Of a stretch of 64,000 nucleotides of DNA, positions 29,492-38,039 are shown piece by piece (positions within the stretch are counted from its first letter, which is position 1; each line of letters opens with the position of its first letter). Origin of the DNA: Paenibacillus pabuli (GTDB lineage Bacteria > Bacillota > Bacilli > Paenibacillales > Paenibacillaceae); NCBI RefSeq assembly GCF_039831995.1, contig NZ_JBDOIO010000003.1:3348001-3412000 (forward strand), read 5' to 3'. A program made the position numbers and the translations under genes. Below the pieces are notes generated by a model. The model had not been told where the DNA came from. It did not search any database and was given only the letters and a program-made list of their open reading frames with translations.

Positions 29492-29517
29492 CATCGTTTA
29501 TTGGTTCATGTTCTACT

Positions 29518-29940
29518 CTACTCTTGCGTTGGAAATGCGCTAAGGTCCATATAAGAAACCTCCCAGAGGTGATCATCGGGATCCTGAAAACTCCATCCGT
29601 ACATGAATCCATGATCCTGGGGATCATTATATGGCTTGCCGCCAGCATCCAGAGCAGCTTGGACGATGGTATCCACCTCTTCGCGGCTATCTACCGATAA
29701 GGCTACAATGACTTCTGCCGTACTCGCCGCATTCGAGATGTCTTTCGAAATAAAGGATTGGAACCGTTCCTCCACCAGCAGCATGGCATAAATGTTGTCC
29801 CCAATGATCATGCAGGTAGCAGATTCATCTGTAAAATTCGCATCAAACTCAAATCCTACGTTGGTAAAAAACTCAACCGATTTCTTCAAATCCTTGACAG
29901 GTAAATTGACAAAAATCTGCTTGGCGCGAACAGCCACCAT
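29518..29940 (-). CDS. VOC/glyoxalase-superfamily protein
   Basis: This 140-residue protein has two paired beta-alpha-beta-beta-beta units of the vicinal oxygen chelate fold. It begins AKQIFVNLPVKDLKKSVEFF, the first metal-binding or cofactor-edge strand of the YyaH/GloA type, then FANFTDESATCMIIGDNIYAMLL. The C-terminal part is MYGWSFQDPDDHLWEVSYMD, a typical ending (DPDGHxWE). It could be a dioxygenase, lyase or resistance protein; the metal ligands are uncertain. ATG 29940 has a GAGGTGG site; the frame opens at 29985. Confidence 0.82.
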   Translation of the reverse strand: MVAVRAKQIFVNLPVKDLKKSVEFFTNVGFEFDANFTDESATCMIIGDNIYAMLLVEERFQSFISKDISNAASTAEVIVALSVDSREEVDTIVQAALDAGGKPYNDPQDHGFMYGWSFQDPDDHLWEVSYMDLSAFPTQE

Positions 29941-30014
29941 CGACCACCTCAATCCAATAGAGTAGATTCTACCACAAAATAACATTTCGGATAGTGCCTG
30001 TCAACGCCAAGGTT

Positions 30015-32132
30015 TTACAGAGTCGATTCCAGCTTTTCCAGGAAAGGCTTGAGCTTATCCACCACATAGTGACTGCCGCCCCGGCCATTCACGCCTTCGA
30101 TAACCGCCGAGATCAGGAAGCTGGGGGATTGCGTGTCAAACACGACAACGAATCCGTTCTCCAGGCCATTTTCGCCCTTCTTCGCCTTCAGCTCAGCCGT
30201 TCCGGTCTTGGCCGCAAGCTCTCCTGAAAGCGAGTTTAATGAATGAGCCGTTCCTCCCGAACGAGACACCACCTGAACCAAAGCATCCTTGACCGTGTTC
30301 GCTGCCTCAGGGGTAATTATCACCTCGGGTTCGGAGGTTTCTTTTCCTTGAATCAGAACAGGCTTCACCATTTTTCCTTCATTAATAAAAGGAGTGAAGG
30401 ACGACGCCAGATGAATCGGCGACATCAGCATTTCTCCCTGTCCATAGGACGTGTCGGCAAGCAATACTTCGGAAGCCAAATCCAGGTTCGCTTCATTCGC
30501 ATACTGGCTCGGCTTTAAGTACAACTCATCCAGACCGAAGTTATCTCCAAAACCAAACTTCTGGATTCCTTCAATAAACCGTTTGCTGCCCATCTCCAGC
30601 GCCTCTTGGGCAAAGTAAATATTATCCGAATAGACCAGTGCATCAACCATATTTACCGGAGTTAAACTTTTCACCCGCTTGACATAATATCCGCCCCAAC
30701 TCTCATCCTTGCGCCATTGCAGACCGGAGATCTCATGGGTTTTATCCGCCGTTGTGACCTTTTCCATTAATCCCGCTGCCGCCGTAATTGCTTTGAAGGT
30801 TGAACCTGGTGCATATCGATTGGTGAATCGATTGATAAAAGGAAGCCGTTCATCTGCTGAATACGCGTCCCACTCCGCCTGAGTGAGTCCTGTGACCATT
30901 TTGTTCGGATTGTAGGCGGGTGCACTGGCCAGGGCGAGCAGGTGCCCATCGACCGGATTCATAAGCACGGCCGCTCCGGCATCTCCGTCACTCGATAACG
31001 CCTTATACAGCTCCGACTGTGTTTCCGCGCTGATGGTCAACTGCACCTTTTGTCCGTTTGCCGCGTCTTTGCGAATAAGCTCCGAGAGGACTTTGCCTGC
31101 TTCGTCCGTGATTTCGATTACGCCCCCGCGCTCGCCGCGGAGCTGCTTCTCCATGGACTGCTCCAGTCCGGCTCTTCCGATCCAATCCTCGGCATGGTAA
31201 TATCCTTCCGTATCCTTCTCCAGATCTTCCTGAGTGACCTTACGCACATAACCAATCAGATGCGCAGCCGATGCACCAAGCGGATAATAGCGGATTTCCT
31301 TGGACTGCAGCTTCACCCCACTTAATTGTTCAGGAATATTGTAATCCTCAGTTGAACCGATGGGGACAAAATACTCCGGCTTCACCCACTTTTGGGACAG
31401 GGCGTTGTTAATCACATCCTCGGACACCTTGTAATGCTTGGCGATCTGGGCAATCATCGCATCCGGGTTGTCACCCAGCTTCTCCGGCACGATGCCCCAC
31501 TCGTTCACCGTTCCCTTGGTAGCAAGAGGCAAACCGTCCCGGTCCACGATATCACCGCGTTCCGGCAAGAGTGTCCTCACCCTGACTTTGCTTCCTTTAA
31601 TCATGTCGCTCAGGATCATGGAAGGCTGCCAGTTAATCCGCCACACTTTCGTGCCGTCCTCGGTTTCCTGCCGGACAAGCTTGAGTGTCTGTGTCTCGTT
31701 TACTTCCCCAAGGAAGGTTGTTAGCTGCAAGTGATAATCCACTTCATAGTCATCCGGATTCTGATCCGATTTGCCCGTGTTCTGCTCCCCTTTGTCCTGA
31801 TTCTCTGATGCACCGCCACTTTCCGCTGTGTCCGTTACCTTGGGCTTCACTTCCGCCTTAACGGCTGAGACCTCCATTCCCGAATAGATGGCATTGTACT
31901 TCTCTACAAACTGTTCCCGGTTCATCCCGGACTCATCCAGCGACGCTGGCGTCATTAATGTATATAGCTGATCAAATTCCTGCTTCTGCAGATGCTGTAT
32001 GTATTGGTCTACGGTTGCCTCCGGTTTCGCTTCCTCTGCCTTGCTGCTTTGCATGTATAAATACGCTCCTATTCCGCCAGCAAACAGAAGGGGGAGCAAG
32101 CCATATATGATTTTTCGTTTTGATTTTTTCAT
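30015..32132 (-). CDS. Class B penicillin-binding protein (PBP3/PbpC-like, with MecA-N-type domain)
   Basis: This 705-residue transpeptidase cross-links peptidoglycan outside the membrane. It has one N-terminal helix (about 8-27), then an NTF2-like MecA_N domain (TVDQYIQHLQKQEFDQLYTL; KYNAIYSGM), a PBP dimerisation domain (LPERGDIVDRDGLPLATKG) and the transpeptidase domain. Active-site motifs are Ser444-xx-Lys447 (GSTFK), Ser502-Asp-Asn (SDN) and Lys642-Thr-Gly (KTG). The MecA_N domain is shared with B. subtilis PBP3 and with MecA of staphylococci, so low beta-lactam affinity is possible; the sequence cannot show it. ATG 32132 with AGAGGTGA is chosen over the frame start at 32183. Confidence 0.92.
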   Translation of the reverse strand: MKKSKRKIIYGLLPLLFAGGIGAYLYMQSSKAEEAKPEATVDQYIQHLQKQEFDQLYTLMTPASLDESGMNREQFVEKYNAIYSGMEVSAVKAEVKPKVTDTAESGGASENQDKGEQNTGKSDQNPDDYEVDYHLQLTTFLGEVNETQTLKLVRQETEDGTKVWRINWQPSMILSDMIKGSKVRVRTLLPERGDIVDRDGLPLATKGTVNEWGIVPEKLGDNPDAMIAQIAKHYKVSEDVINNALSQKWVKPEYFVPIGSTEDYNIPEQLSGVKLQSKEIRYYPLGASAAHLIGYVRKVTQEDLEKDTEGYYHAEDWIGRAGLEQSMEKQLRGERGGVIEITDEAGKVLSELIRKDAANGQKVQLTISAETQSELYKALSSDGDAGAAVLMNPVDGHLLALASAPAYNPNKMVTGLTQAEWDAYSADERLPFINRFTNRYAPGSTFKAITAAAGLMEKVTTADKTHEISGLQWRKDESWGGYYVKRVKSLTPVNMVDALVYSDNIYFAQEALEMGSKRFIEGIQKFGFGDNFGLDELYLKPSQYANEANLDLASEVLLADTSYGQGEMLMSPIHLASSFTPFINEGKMVKPVLIQGKETSEPEVIITPEAANTVKDALVQVVSRSGGTAHSLNSLSGELAAKTGTAELKAKKGENGLENGFVVVFDTQSPSFLISAVIEGVNGRGGSHYVVDKLKPFLEKLESTL

Positions 32133-32280
32133 AGTCAGATCACCTCTACTATATACTATAGATTTCCAGAGCCCCTGAAACAATGGAACAAATCTGACGA
32201 ATTTATCATTAAAAATAGCCGAATGCTCACATAATATGTTTAAATAAGGAGAGTGAAACTACAGGCAAAGGAGCCCGATG

Positions 32281-32685
32281 ATGGAAATCAGCTATTTTTT
32301 ACTCCCCAAAGACGAAGTGGCTTATATCAAGTCCTCCGCTTCCATGAAGGAAGCACTCGAACAGCTTGAAGCACAGCATTATACCGCCATTCCCGTGATT
32401 GATCAGGACGGAAAATATGTTGCGACCCTGTCCGAAGGCGATTTGTTATGGAAAATGCGGAGCACCCCCGGACTGACATTTGATAACATGGATCAGGTTC
32501 AGGTGCATGAAATCAGCAACCGGGTATATAATGAATGCGTCTTCATCCAAGCAGAAATGGAGGATATGCTGACGCTGGCAGCGGACCAGAATTTCGTGCC
32601 TGTCGTGGACGTGGACCGCGTCTTTCTTGGCATTATCCGGCGCAAGGATATTATTGAATATTACACGCGCAATATTTCTGATTAA
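32281..32685 (+). CDS. CBS-domain protein
   Basis: This 134-residue cytoplasmic protein is made of two CBS motifs (ALEQLEAQHYTAIPVIDQDG, KYVATLSEGDLLWKM; then MLTLAADQNFVPVVDVDRVF and GIIRRKDIIEYY). These domains usually bind adenine nucleotides. No enzyme or channel domain is attached. The ATG at 32278 is possible, but GGAG is better spaced for 32281. It diverges from the PBP gene. The product ends just before a strong terminator. Confidence 0.85.
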   Translation: MEISYFLLPKDEVAYIKSSASMKEALEQLEAQHYTAIPVIDQDGKYVATLSEGDLLWKMRSTPGLTFDNMDQVQVHEISNRVYNECVFIQAEMEDMLTLAADQNFVPVVDVDRVFLGIIRRKDIIEYYTRNISD

Positions 32686-33044
32686 AGTAATGAATGAATG
32701 CCACCTGCAGTTTTCCCTGCAGACAGATGTAAAAAAGGCGAGCACCTCTGCTCGCTTTTTTTGTTGCTCCAAATCTTCCTATTTCCTCCTCACAATCTCT
32801 TCTGTCACTTCGTTCTCAAGCTATTTTAGTACCCGAATACAACAAACATATTGCGCATTATTCGACAAATAACTACAATAATTATCACCATACGACATAT
32901 TCAAGGAGATAAATCGCGTTATTTTAACATTACACTGCGAAGGTCCTAGTGTTTTTTTCAGAATTTGTTCAGAATGCTTTAGTACAATAAGCACGTCCTT
33001 TTCAGTTCAGCTCCATTTCAGAAACATCAGAGAGAGGTATTCCA
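32686..33044. other. Leader region of the glycosyltransferase operon, with repeated TTCAG
   Basis: After the CBS terminator (32732-32763) lies AT-rich DNA without a gene. TTCAG occurs five times between 32957 and 33021 (32957, 32968, 33001, 33006, 33017), the first two in TTCAGAAT spaced 11 bases apart. A convincing -35/-10 pair was not found. There is no GEMM-type c-di-GMP aptamer. Confidence 0.4.
32732..32763 (+). terminator. Terminator after CBS gene
   Basis: GCGAGCA and TGCTCGC pair around CCTC, followed by TTTTTTTG. Confidence 0.9.
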
Positions 33045-35321
33045 TTGAATTATTTAAGTACACGCAACAAGATTCTGGTCACAGCTACGGTGATCATGTC
33101 TTGTATTTACGTCATTTGGCGTACGTTCTTCACCATTCCTTTCGGCCATGGCCCTCTCGCCGTGACCGCTGGTCTTGCCCTCCTTATTGTCGAACTCATC
33201 GGCATGTTCGAACTGGCCGTCCACTTTTACAATATGACCCGGCTTGAATACCCTGAGCTTCCCGTAGTAGATGAGGCGTTATATCCGGATGTGGATGTCT
33301 TTATTGCGACCTACAATGAACCCACTTCCCTTCTCTTCAAAACGATTAACGGCTGCCTCAATATGGATTATCCGGACCGTTCCAAAGTACATATCCATCT
33401 GTGTGACGATTCCAATCGTCCCGAGATGCGGGAACTTGCCGCCCATCTGGGCATCAACTACCTGACCCGGACCGAGCACAAACACGCCAAGGCTGGTAAT
33501 CTCAACAACGCCATGAAACATACTTCTTCCCCCCTGATCGTCACCTTTGATGCCGACATGATTCCGAAGCATGATTTTCTGACGTCCTGTGTGCCGTATT
33601 TTCTGACAGGAGAAAAGATCGGTTTCGTGCAGACACCGCAAAGCTTCTACAATCCCGATCAATTCCAGTACAATCTGTACTCCGAGAACCGGATTCCGAA
33701 TGAGCAGGATTATTTCTACCGTGACGTGCAGGTCGGACGCAACAAATCCAATTCCGTAATCTACGGCGGAACCAATACGGTGCTCTCCAGACAGGCATTG
33801 GAAGACGTAGGCGGCTTCTATACTGGTTCCATTACGGAGGATTTTGCAACAGGCATCGAGATGCAGAGCAAAGGGTACCGCTGCTTCGCAACCAATAAGG
33901 TACTGGCATCCGGGCTTGCCCCGGGCGATCTAAAGAGCCTGATCAAGCAGCGTCAGCGCTGGGCACGCGGTTGTATCCAGACAGGCAAGAAGATGAATCT
34001 GCTGTTCAAGAAAGGTTTGAGTTTTGCCCAAAAATTAAATTATATCTCTTCCATAACCTACTGGTATTCCGGGCTGAAGAGATTGCTGTATATCATGTCG
34101 CCGATTCTGTTTGCCGTCTTCGGCATTCTTGTTGTGAAGTGCACAATACTTGAAATTTTAATATTTTGGCTGCCGATGTATCTCCTGACCAATACCTGTC
34201 TGCGCATGCTGTCGGGCAATATTCGAACAACCAAATGGACCAATGTCTATGAAACCATCCTGTTCCCGTCCCTGCTGCCTGCTGTCATTCTGGAGACGCT
34301 TGGCATTACGATGAACAAATTCGTCGTTACCCGCAAGGACGGTGCGCAAAATGATGATCGGAACTATCAGATAAAACAAATGATTCCCCATCTGATTCTG
34401 GCTGTCCTATCCATCATCGGTATCGTGAACTGCATTCACTGGACGTTCAGTCAGGGTACCATCGGTTTCCTGGTCGTGCTGTACTGGTTGCTGATCAACT
34501 TCTATAACATCATGATGTCCATCTTCTTCCTGGCCGGACGTAAAGTGTTCCGAAACCACGAGCGCTCACTCGCTTCTGTGGACTGCACGATTACAACCGA
34601 AGGCGAGACGATCTCCTGCTTGACTCATGATCTCTCGGAAGGCGGAATATCCGTGATGCTCGATATGCCGAAATATATCCCGAGTGATATGGAGGTCGGC
34701 ATCAAGCTGGTTAACGATCGATATGCAAGTGAATTTACAGGCAAGGTCGCTCACGTTGCATCCATCGGCGATCGCTGGAAATATGCTTTTATCGTAAAGA
34801 AAATTACAGAAGAGCAGCAGCGGCAGCTGCTGCACATAATCTATGACCGCGAGCCTACGCTTCCTCAGAAGCTGGACAAGGATATCAGTACATTCGAGGA
34901 CATTCGCCTGAACTTTGTGCGCCGGGGGCAGAGTGAGTTTATGTCCAACCGGAAGCTGGCACGTATTGCAGTTAACCGTACAGTGGACACGCCAACGCAT
35001 GGAGCCGTTACCCTGCTAGATTTCAACTATGAATATGTTCTGCTGGAGACATCACGCCAAGAATTGAGCTATGAGATCCATCTGCCCATTAGCGACGACC
35101 TGACTCTGGAGTGTGTATGGGTACAATCCCTACGGAACAAACGAGGTAACCTGTACCGGGTGACCAACATCCAGGACATCGCCCGTAATCATCAGATGCA
35201 TAACCTTGAGGCTTTGTTTACGCAGTGGAATAGGGAGCAACGGCAAACAGGTCGGCCAAATGTCATATCCAAAGACAAAAGCGTCTCGAATGATGAACTC
35301 AACGAGATGGCTTATTTATAG
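33045..35321 (+). CDS. Cellulose-synthase-like GT2 (BcsA/CcsA-type) with PilZ domain
   Basis: This 758-residue inner-membrane enzyme should polymerise and export a beta-glycan. About seven or eight helices flank a family 2 glycosyltransferase. Its catalytic motifs are DDSNRPE, D169-A-D171 (FDAD), Thr264-Glu-Asp266 (TED) and Gln302-Arg-Gln-Arg305-Trp306 (QxxRW), so it is processive. A PilZ domain follows: RxxxR at 499-503 (RKVFR) and DxSxxG at 528-533 (DLSEGG), an intact c-di-GMP site. About 110 more residues after it carry another RxxxR (636-640) without DxSxxG. The start is TTG 33045 with AGAGAGG eight bases upstream. It leads a four-gene operon. The product may be cellulose or another beta-glucan. 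Confidence 0.92.
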   Translation: MNYLSTRNKILVTATVIMSCIYVIWRTFFTIPFGHGPLAVTAGLALLIVELIGMFELAVHFYNMTRLEYPELPVVDEALYPDVDVFIATYNEPTSLLFKTINGCLNMDYPDRSKVHIHLCDDSNRPEMRELAAHLGINYLTRTEHKHAKAGNLNNAMKHTSSPLIVTFDADMIPKHDFLTSCVPYFLTGEKIGFVQTPQSFYNPDQFQYNLYSENRIPNEQDYFYRDVQVGRNKSNSVIYGGTNTVLSRQALEDVGGFYTGSITEDFATGIEMQSKGYRCFATNKVLASGLAPGDLKSLIKQRQRWARGCIQTGKKMNLLFKKGLSFAQKLNYISSITYWYSGLKRLLYIMSPILFAVFGILVVKCTILEILIFWLPMYLLTNTCLRMLSGNIRTTKWTNVYETILFPSLLPAVILETLGITMNKFVVTRKDGAQNDDRNYQIKQMIPHLILAVLSIIGIVNCIHWTFSQGTIGFLVVLYWLLINFYNIMMSIFFLAGRKVFRNHERSLASVDCTITTEGETISCLTHDLSEGGISVMLDMPKYIPSDMEVGIKLVNDRYASEFTGKVAHVASIGDRWKYAFIVKKITEEQQRQLLHIIYDREPTLPQKLDKDISTFEDIRLNFVRRGQSEFMSNRKLARIAVNRTVDTPTHGAVTLLDFNYEYVLLETSRQELSYEIHLPISDDLTLECVWVQSLRNKRGNLYRVTNIQDIARNHQMHNLEALFTQWNREQRQTGRPNVISKDKSVSNDELNEMAYL

Positions 35322-35339
35322 AGCGGAGGCAAGGTACAC

Positions 35340-36497
35340 ATGATCAAGAAGTGGAAACAACTTATACTTGCCGCCGTTTTCGCTGCATTATGGAGCCTGC
35401 TTCCCGTCCAGGCTGTTCAAGCAGAACAGCTTAAGCTGAGCGGAAGTACGCTTCGTGAATGGAATAACGGGACCGAAGTAGATACCCAAATGGATAAGAA
35501 CGGCAGTATACAGATTCAAACCTCTACCGAGGGACTCAAAAAAGGCTATTATTCCGCTTACATCTATGAACTGCGGAACAGGGACTGGTCAAGCTACGGT
35601 GCGTTGACCTTCTCCATTCGTAATGAATCGGAGCAGACATTACCCTTCAATGTCGTTATCATCCGGGCAGATCAGAGCTCCCTTAACGTAGCGGATAACC
35701 GAAATGTCATCGTCGTTCCGAAGACAACCAAGGAAGCCACGTTGGTTCACCCTACAGCAGGTCTGATTAAACTGAAGCCTGGCTTTGTCGGACAGATCCG
35801 CATCCCTTTCTCCAGTCTGATGGTTCAGGACAAGGCCAAGACGGCAGGCCTGGTCAAGCTGGGCAAAATCACCGGCTGGGGCATTACGACGACCACCACC
35901 GAGAATGCCAAGCTAAACTTACGGGTCGGAAACATCAAGCCGGTATCCCGGAAGCAAGCCGCTGCTGAGAATGAGCTAACCACGCTGCAGATCACGGGAG
36001 AAGAACGAATGGTGAAGCCGGAGGCTGGTGAATCGATTGCACAATATGAAGTTCACTCTTCTTCCAGCAAAGGAATTTCAAAGACATCCTTTCAACTGGA
36101 CAGTCCTGTGCAAGGGGCATCCATTACACCGGATGGCCTGCTTACACTCCAGACTTCCGTTCAACCTAAAAGTCTCACCATACGCGCACTCGTGAACGGA
36201 AAATGGAACCTTACCTATACCGTTATGATGGACCAATCGACAGCCATGAATGTACAGGAGAAGGATGGGACGAAGCGCGCCATTCCGTCTCCTGATCAGG
36301 TTACAAAGGTGGTAAACCCCACCGATCCGCTGATGAAACCGTGGATGGAGTGGCTCATCCGCATCATCCTGTCGGCAGCCGGCATCCTTACGCTTGCAGC
36401 CTACGGATTCTGGCGTAAAGGCAAAAACACAGCTCGAGCCCAAAAAAGGCGTTCCCGCCGCGAGCAGCGCCGGGCAAGGCGTCCATTCAGCATGTAG
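35340..36497 (+). CDS. Secreted, C-terminally membrane-anchored partner of the glycan synthase
   Basis: This 385-residue protein has a signal peptide (cleavage near VQAEQ, about 29), a beta-sandwich (about 30-200, SLKKGYYSAYIYELRNRDWS; GALTFSIRNE; GFVGQIRIPFSSL) that resembles carbohydrate-binding domains, a second beta region, then one C-terminal helix (about 338-360) and a strongly basic cytoplasmic tail (RRSRREQRRARR). The plan of secreted sugar-binding domains and C-terminal anchor is like BcsB, but no sequence similarity is claimed. It follows the GT2 by 18 bases with GCGGAGG. Its likely role is guiding the growing chain or docking the acyltransferase. Confidence 0.72.
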   Translation: MIKKWKQLILAAVFAALWSLLPVQAVQAEQLKLSGSTLREWNNGTEVDTQMDKNGSIQIQTSTEGLKKGYYSAYIYELRNRDWSSYGALTFSIRNESEQTLPFNVVIIRADQSSLNVADNRNVIVVPKTTKEATLVHPTAGLIKLKPGFVGQIRIPFSSLMVQDKAKTAGLVKLGKITGWGITTTTTENAKLNLRVGNIKPVSRKQAAAENELTTLQITGEERMVKPEAGESIAQYEVHSSSSKGISKTSFQLDSPVQGASITPDGLLTLQTSVQPKSLTIRALVNGKWNLTYTVMMDQSTAMNVQEKDGTKRAIPSPDQVTKVVNPTDPLMKPWMEWLIRIILSAAGILTLAAYGFWRKGKNTARAQKRRSRREQRRARRPFSM

Positions 36498-36601
36498 CTG
36501 AACGAAGCAGACTATGCCATATCCCTGGATGCGGCATAGTCTGTCTCTACTTTGCGTGAATGCACGCTGTATTCTTATATGATCCTCAAGGAGGAAAGGC
36601 A

Positions 36602-38023
36602 GTGCTCTTTTCCAGTGTCGTTTTTTTATTTTATTTTCTGCCGCTTGTACTGGGGCTTTATTACGTACTGAGATTCTCGGTCACGATCAAAAATATGCTG
36701 CTGCTTGTCGCGAGTTTATTCTTCTATGCTTGGGGTGAACCCTGGTTCGTCCTGATCATGCTGGCCTCTATCTGTTCCAACTATGTCTTCGCTCTGCTCG
36801 TGGACAAGTTCAGGGAAAGGCGCAATGCAGCCTACACCATTATTACTATGATGCTGATCGTCAACCTCGGCATGCTGTTTGTGTTCAAATACCTGGTTTT
36901 TGCGCTGCGTATTGTGAATGAAAATACGAGCTTCGGACTCAGCATTCCGAACATTGCACTGCCGCTGGGTATCTCCTTCTTCACCTTCCACGGTATCTCT
37001 TACGTCATTGATGTCTATCGTGGACACGGCGCTGTACAGAAAAATCTCTTTTACGTCGCATTGTACATCTCCTTCTTCCCTCAGCTTGTTGCCGGACCGA
37101 TTCTGCGGTATAACACGATTGCGGATCAGATGGTAAACCGGAAAGAGAGCTGGGACAAGTTCGCGGTAGGCTGCTGCAGGTTCATTGTGGGCTTGGGTAA
37201 AAAGGTGCTGTTATCGAACAGCATGGCTATTGTCGCCGATCACATCTTCAGCATGGGAGGCACATCTGAAGTGTCCTCCAGTTTGGCGTGGCTTGGGGCG
37301 ATTGCCTATACGCTGCAGATATATTTCGACTTCTCCGGGTATTCCGACATGGCCATTGGTCTCGCATTGATGTTCGGCTTCAAGTTCGAGGAGAACTTCC
37401 GATATCCGTACATCTCCAGATCCATCACTGAATTCTGGCGCCGCTGGCATATCTCGCTCGGTACCTGGTTCAAGGAATATGTATACTTCCCGCTGGGCGG
37501 TTCCCGCGTTACCAATAAGGACAAAATGATTCGTAACCTGCTGATCGTCTGGGGACTTACCGGCGTATGGCATGGTGCGGAGTGGACATTCGTCGTGTGG
37601 GGGTTAATTAACTTCGCGTTCATCGCGCTGGAGAAAATCTTCAGCTTTGACAAAGGAACACGCTTCATCCCGCTGCGGCATCTCTACGCCATGTTTATCG
37701 TCGTGATTGGCTGGGTTATCTTCCGGTCGCCGGATCTGCTGCAGGCAGGTCATTATCTGGGCAATATGTTTGGACTGTACGGCAATGGGTTCTGGAGTGA
37801 TACAACAGGGATGTTCCTCAAGGAATATGCATTCTTCTTCATTCTGGGTATCCTGTTCTGTATGCCGATTGCCACTCGGATGAACAAACTCATGGTTGAT
37901 GGCGCCCGTTTCCGCAAACCGCTGGAGCTGGTCTATCCGCTGACGATCATTCTATTATTCCTGGTCTGCGTATCGTATCTGGTCAAGGGTACATATAATC
38001 CATTTATCTATTTTAATTTCTGA
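36602..38023 (+). CDS. MBOAT-family membrane O-acyltransferase (AlgI/WssH/CcsH-like)
   Basis: This 473-residue protein with about ten helices moves acyl groups from the cytoplasm to polysaccharide outside. It has the AlgI/DltB patterns: LFSSVVFLFYFLPLVLGLYY, FFYAWGEPWFVLIML, PLGISFFTFHGISYVIDVYRG, SFFPQLVAGPILRY, FWRRWHISLGTWFKEYVYFP and the catalytic His324 in GVWHGAEWTFVVWG. The start is GTG 36602 with AAGGAGG six bases upstream; the frame opens at 36560. It follows the anchored partner and precedes the DHHW gene by 16 bases, as in alginate and acetylated-cellulose operons. Acetyl is the likely group. Confidence 0.92.
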   Translation: MLFSSVVFLFYFLPLVLGLYYVLRFSVTIKNMLLLVASLFFYAWGEPWFVLIMLASICSNYVFALLVDKFRERRNAAYTIITMMLIVNLGMLFVFKYLVFALRIVNENTSFGLSIPNIALPLGISFFTFHGISYVIDVYRGHGAVQKNLFYVALYISFFPQLVAGPILRYNTIADQMVNRKESWDKFAVGCCRFIVGLGKKVLLSNSMAIVADHIFSMGGTSEVSSSLAWLGAIAYTLQIYFDFSGYSDMAIGLALMFGFKFEENFRYPYISRSITEFWRRWHISLGTWFKEYVYFPLGGSRVTNKDKMIRNLLIVWGLTGVWHGAEWTFVVWGLINFAFIALEKIFSFDKGTRFIPLRHLYAMFIVVIGWVIFRSPDLLQAGHYLGNMFGLYGNGFWSDTTGMFLKEYAFFFILGILFCMPIATRMNKLMVDGARFRKPLELVYPLTIILLFLVCVSYLVKGTYNPFIYFNF

Positions 38024-38039
38024 GAGAAGGCACACAAGC

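Noticed and set aside
32764..33044. c-di-GMP riboswitch before the glycan synthase operon
   Set aside because: No GEMM-I or GEMM-II core sequence is present; the PilZ domain alone is the likely input.
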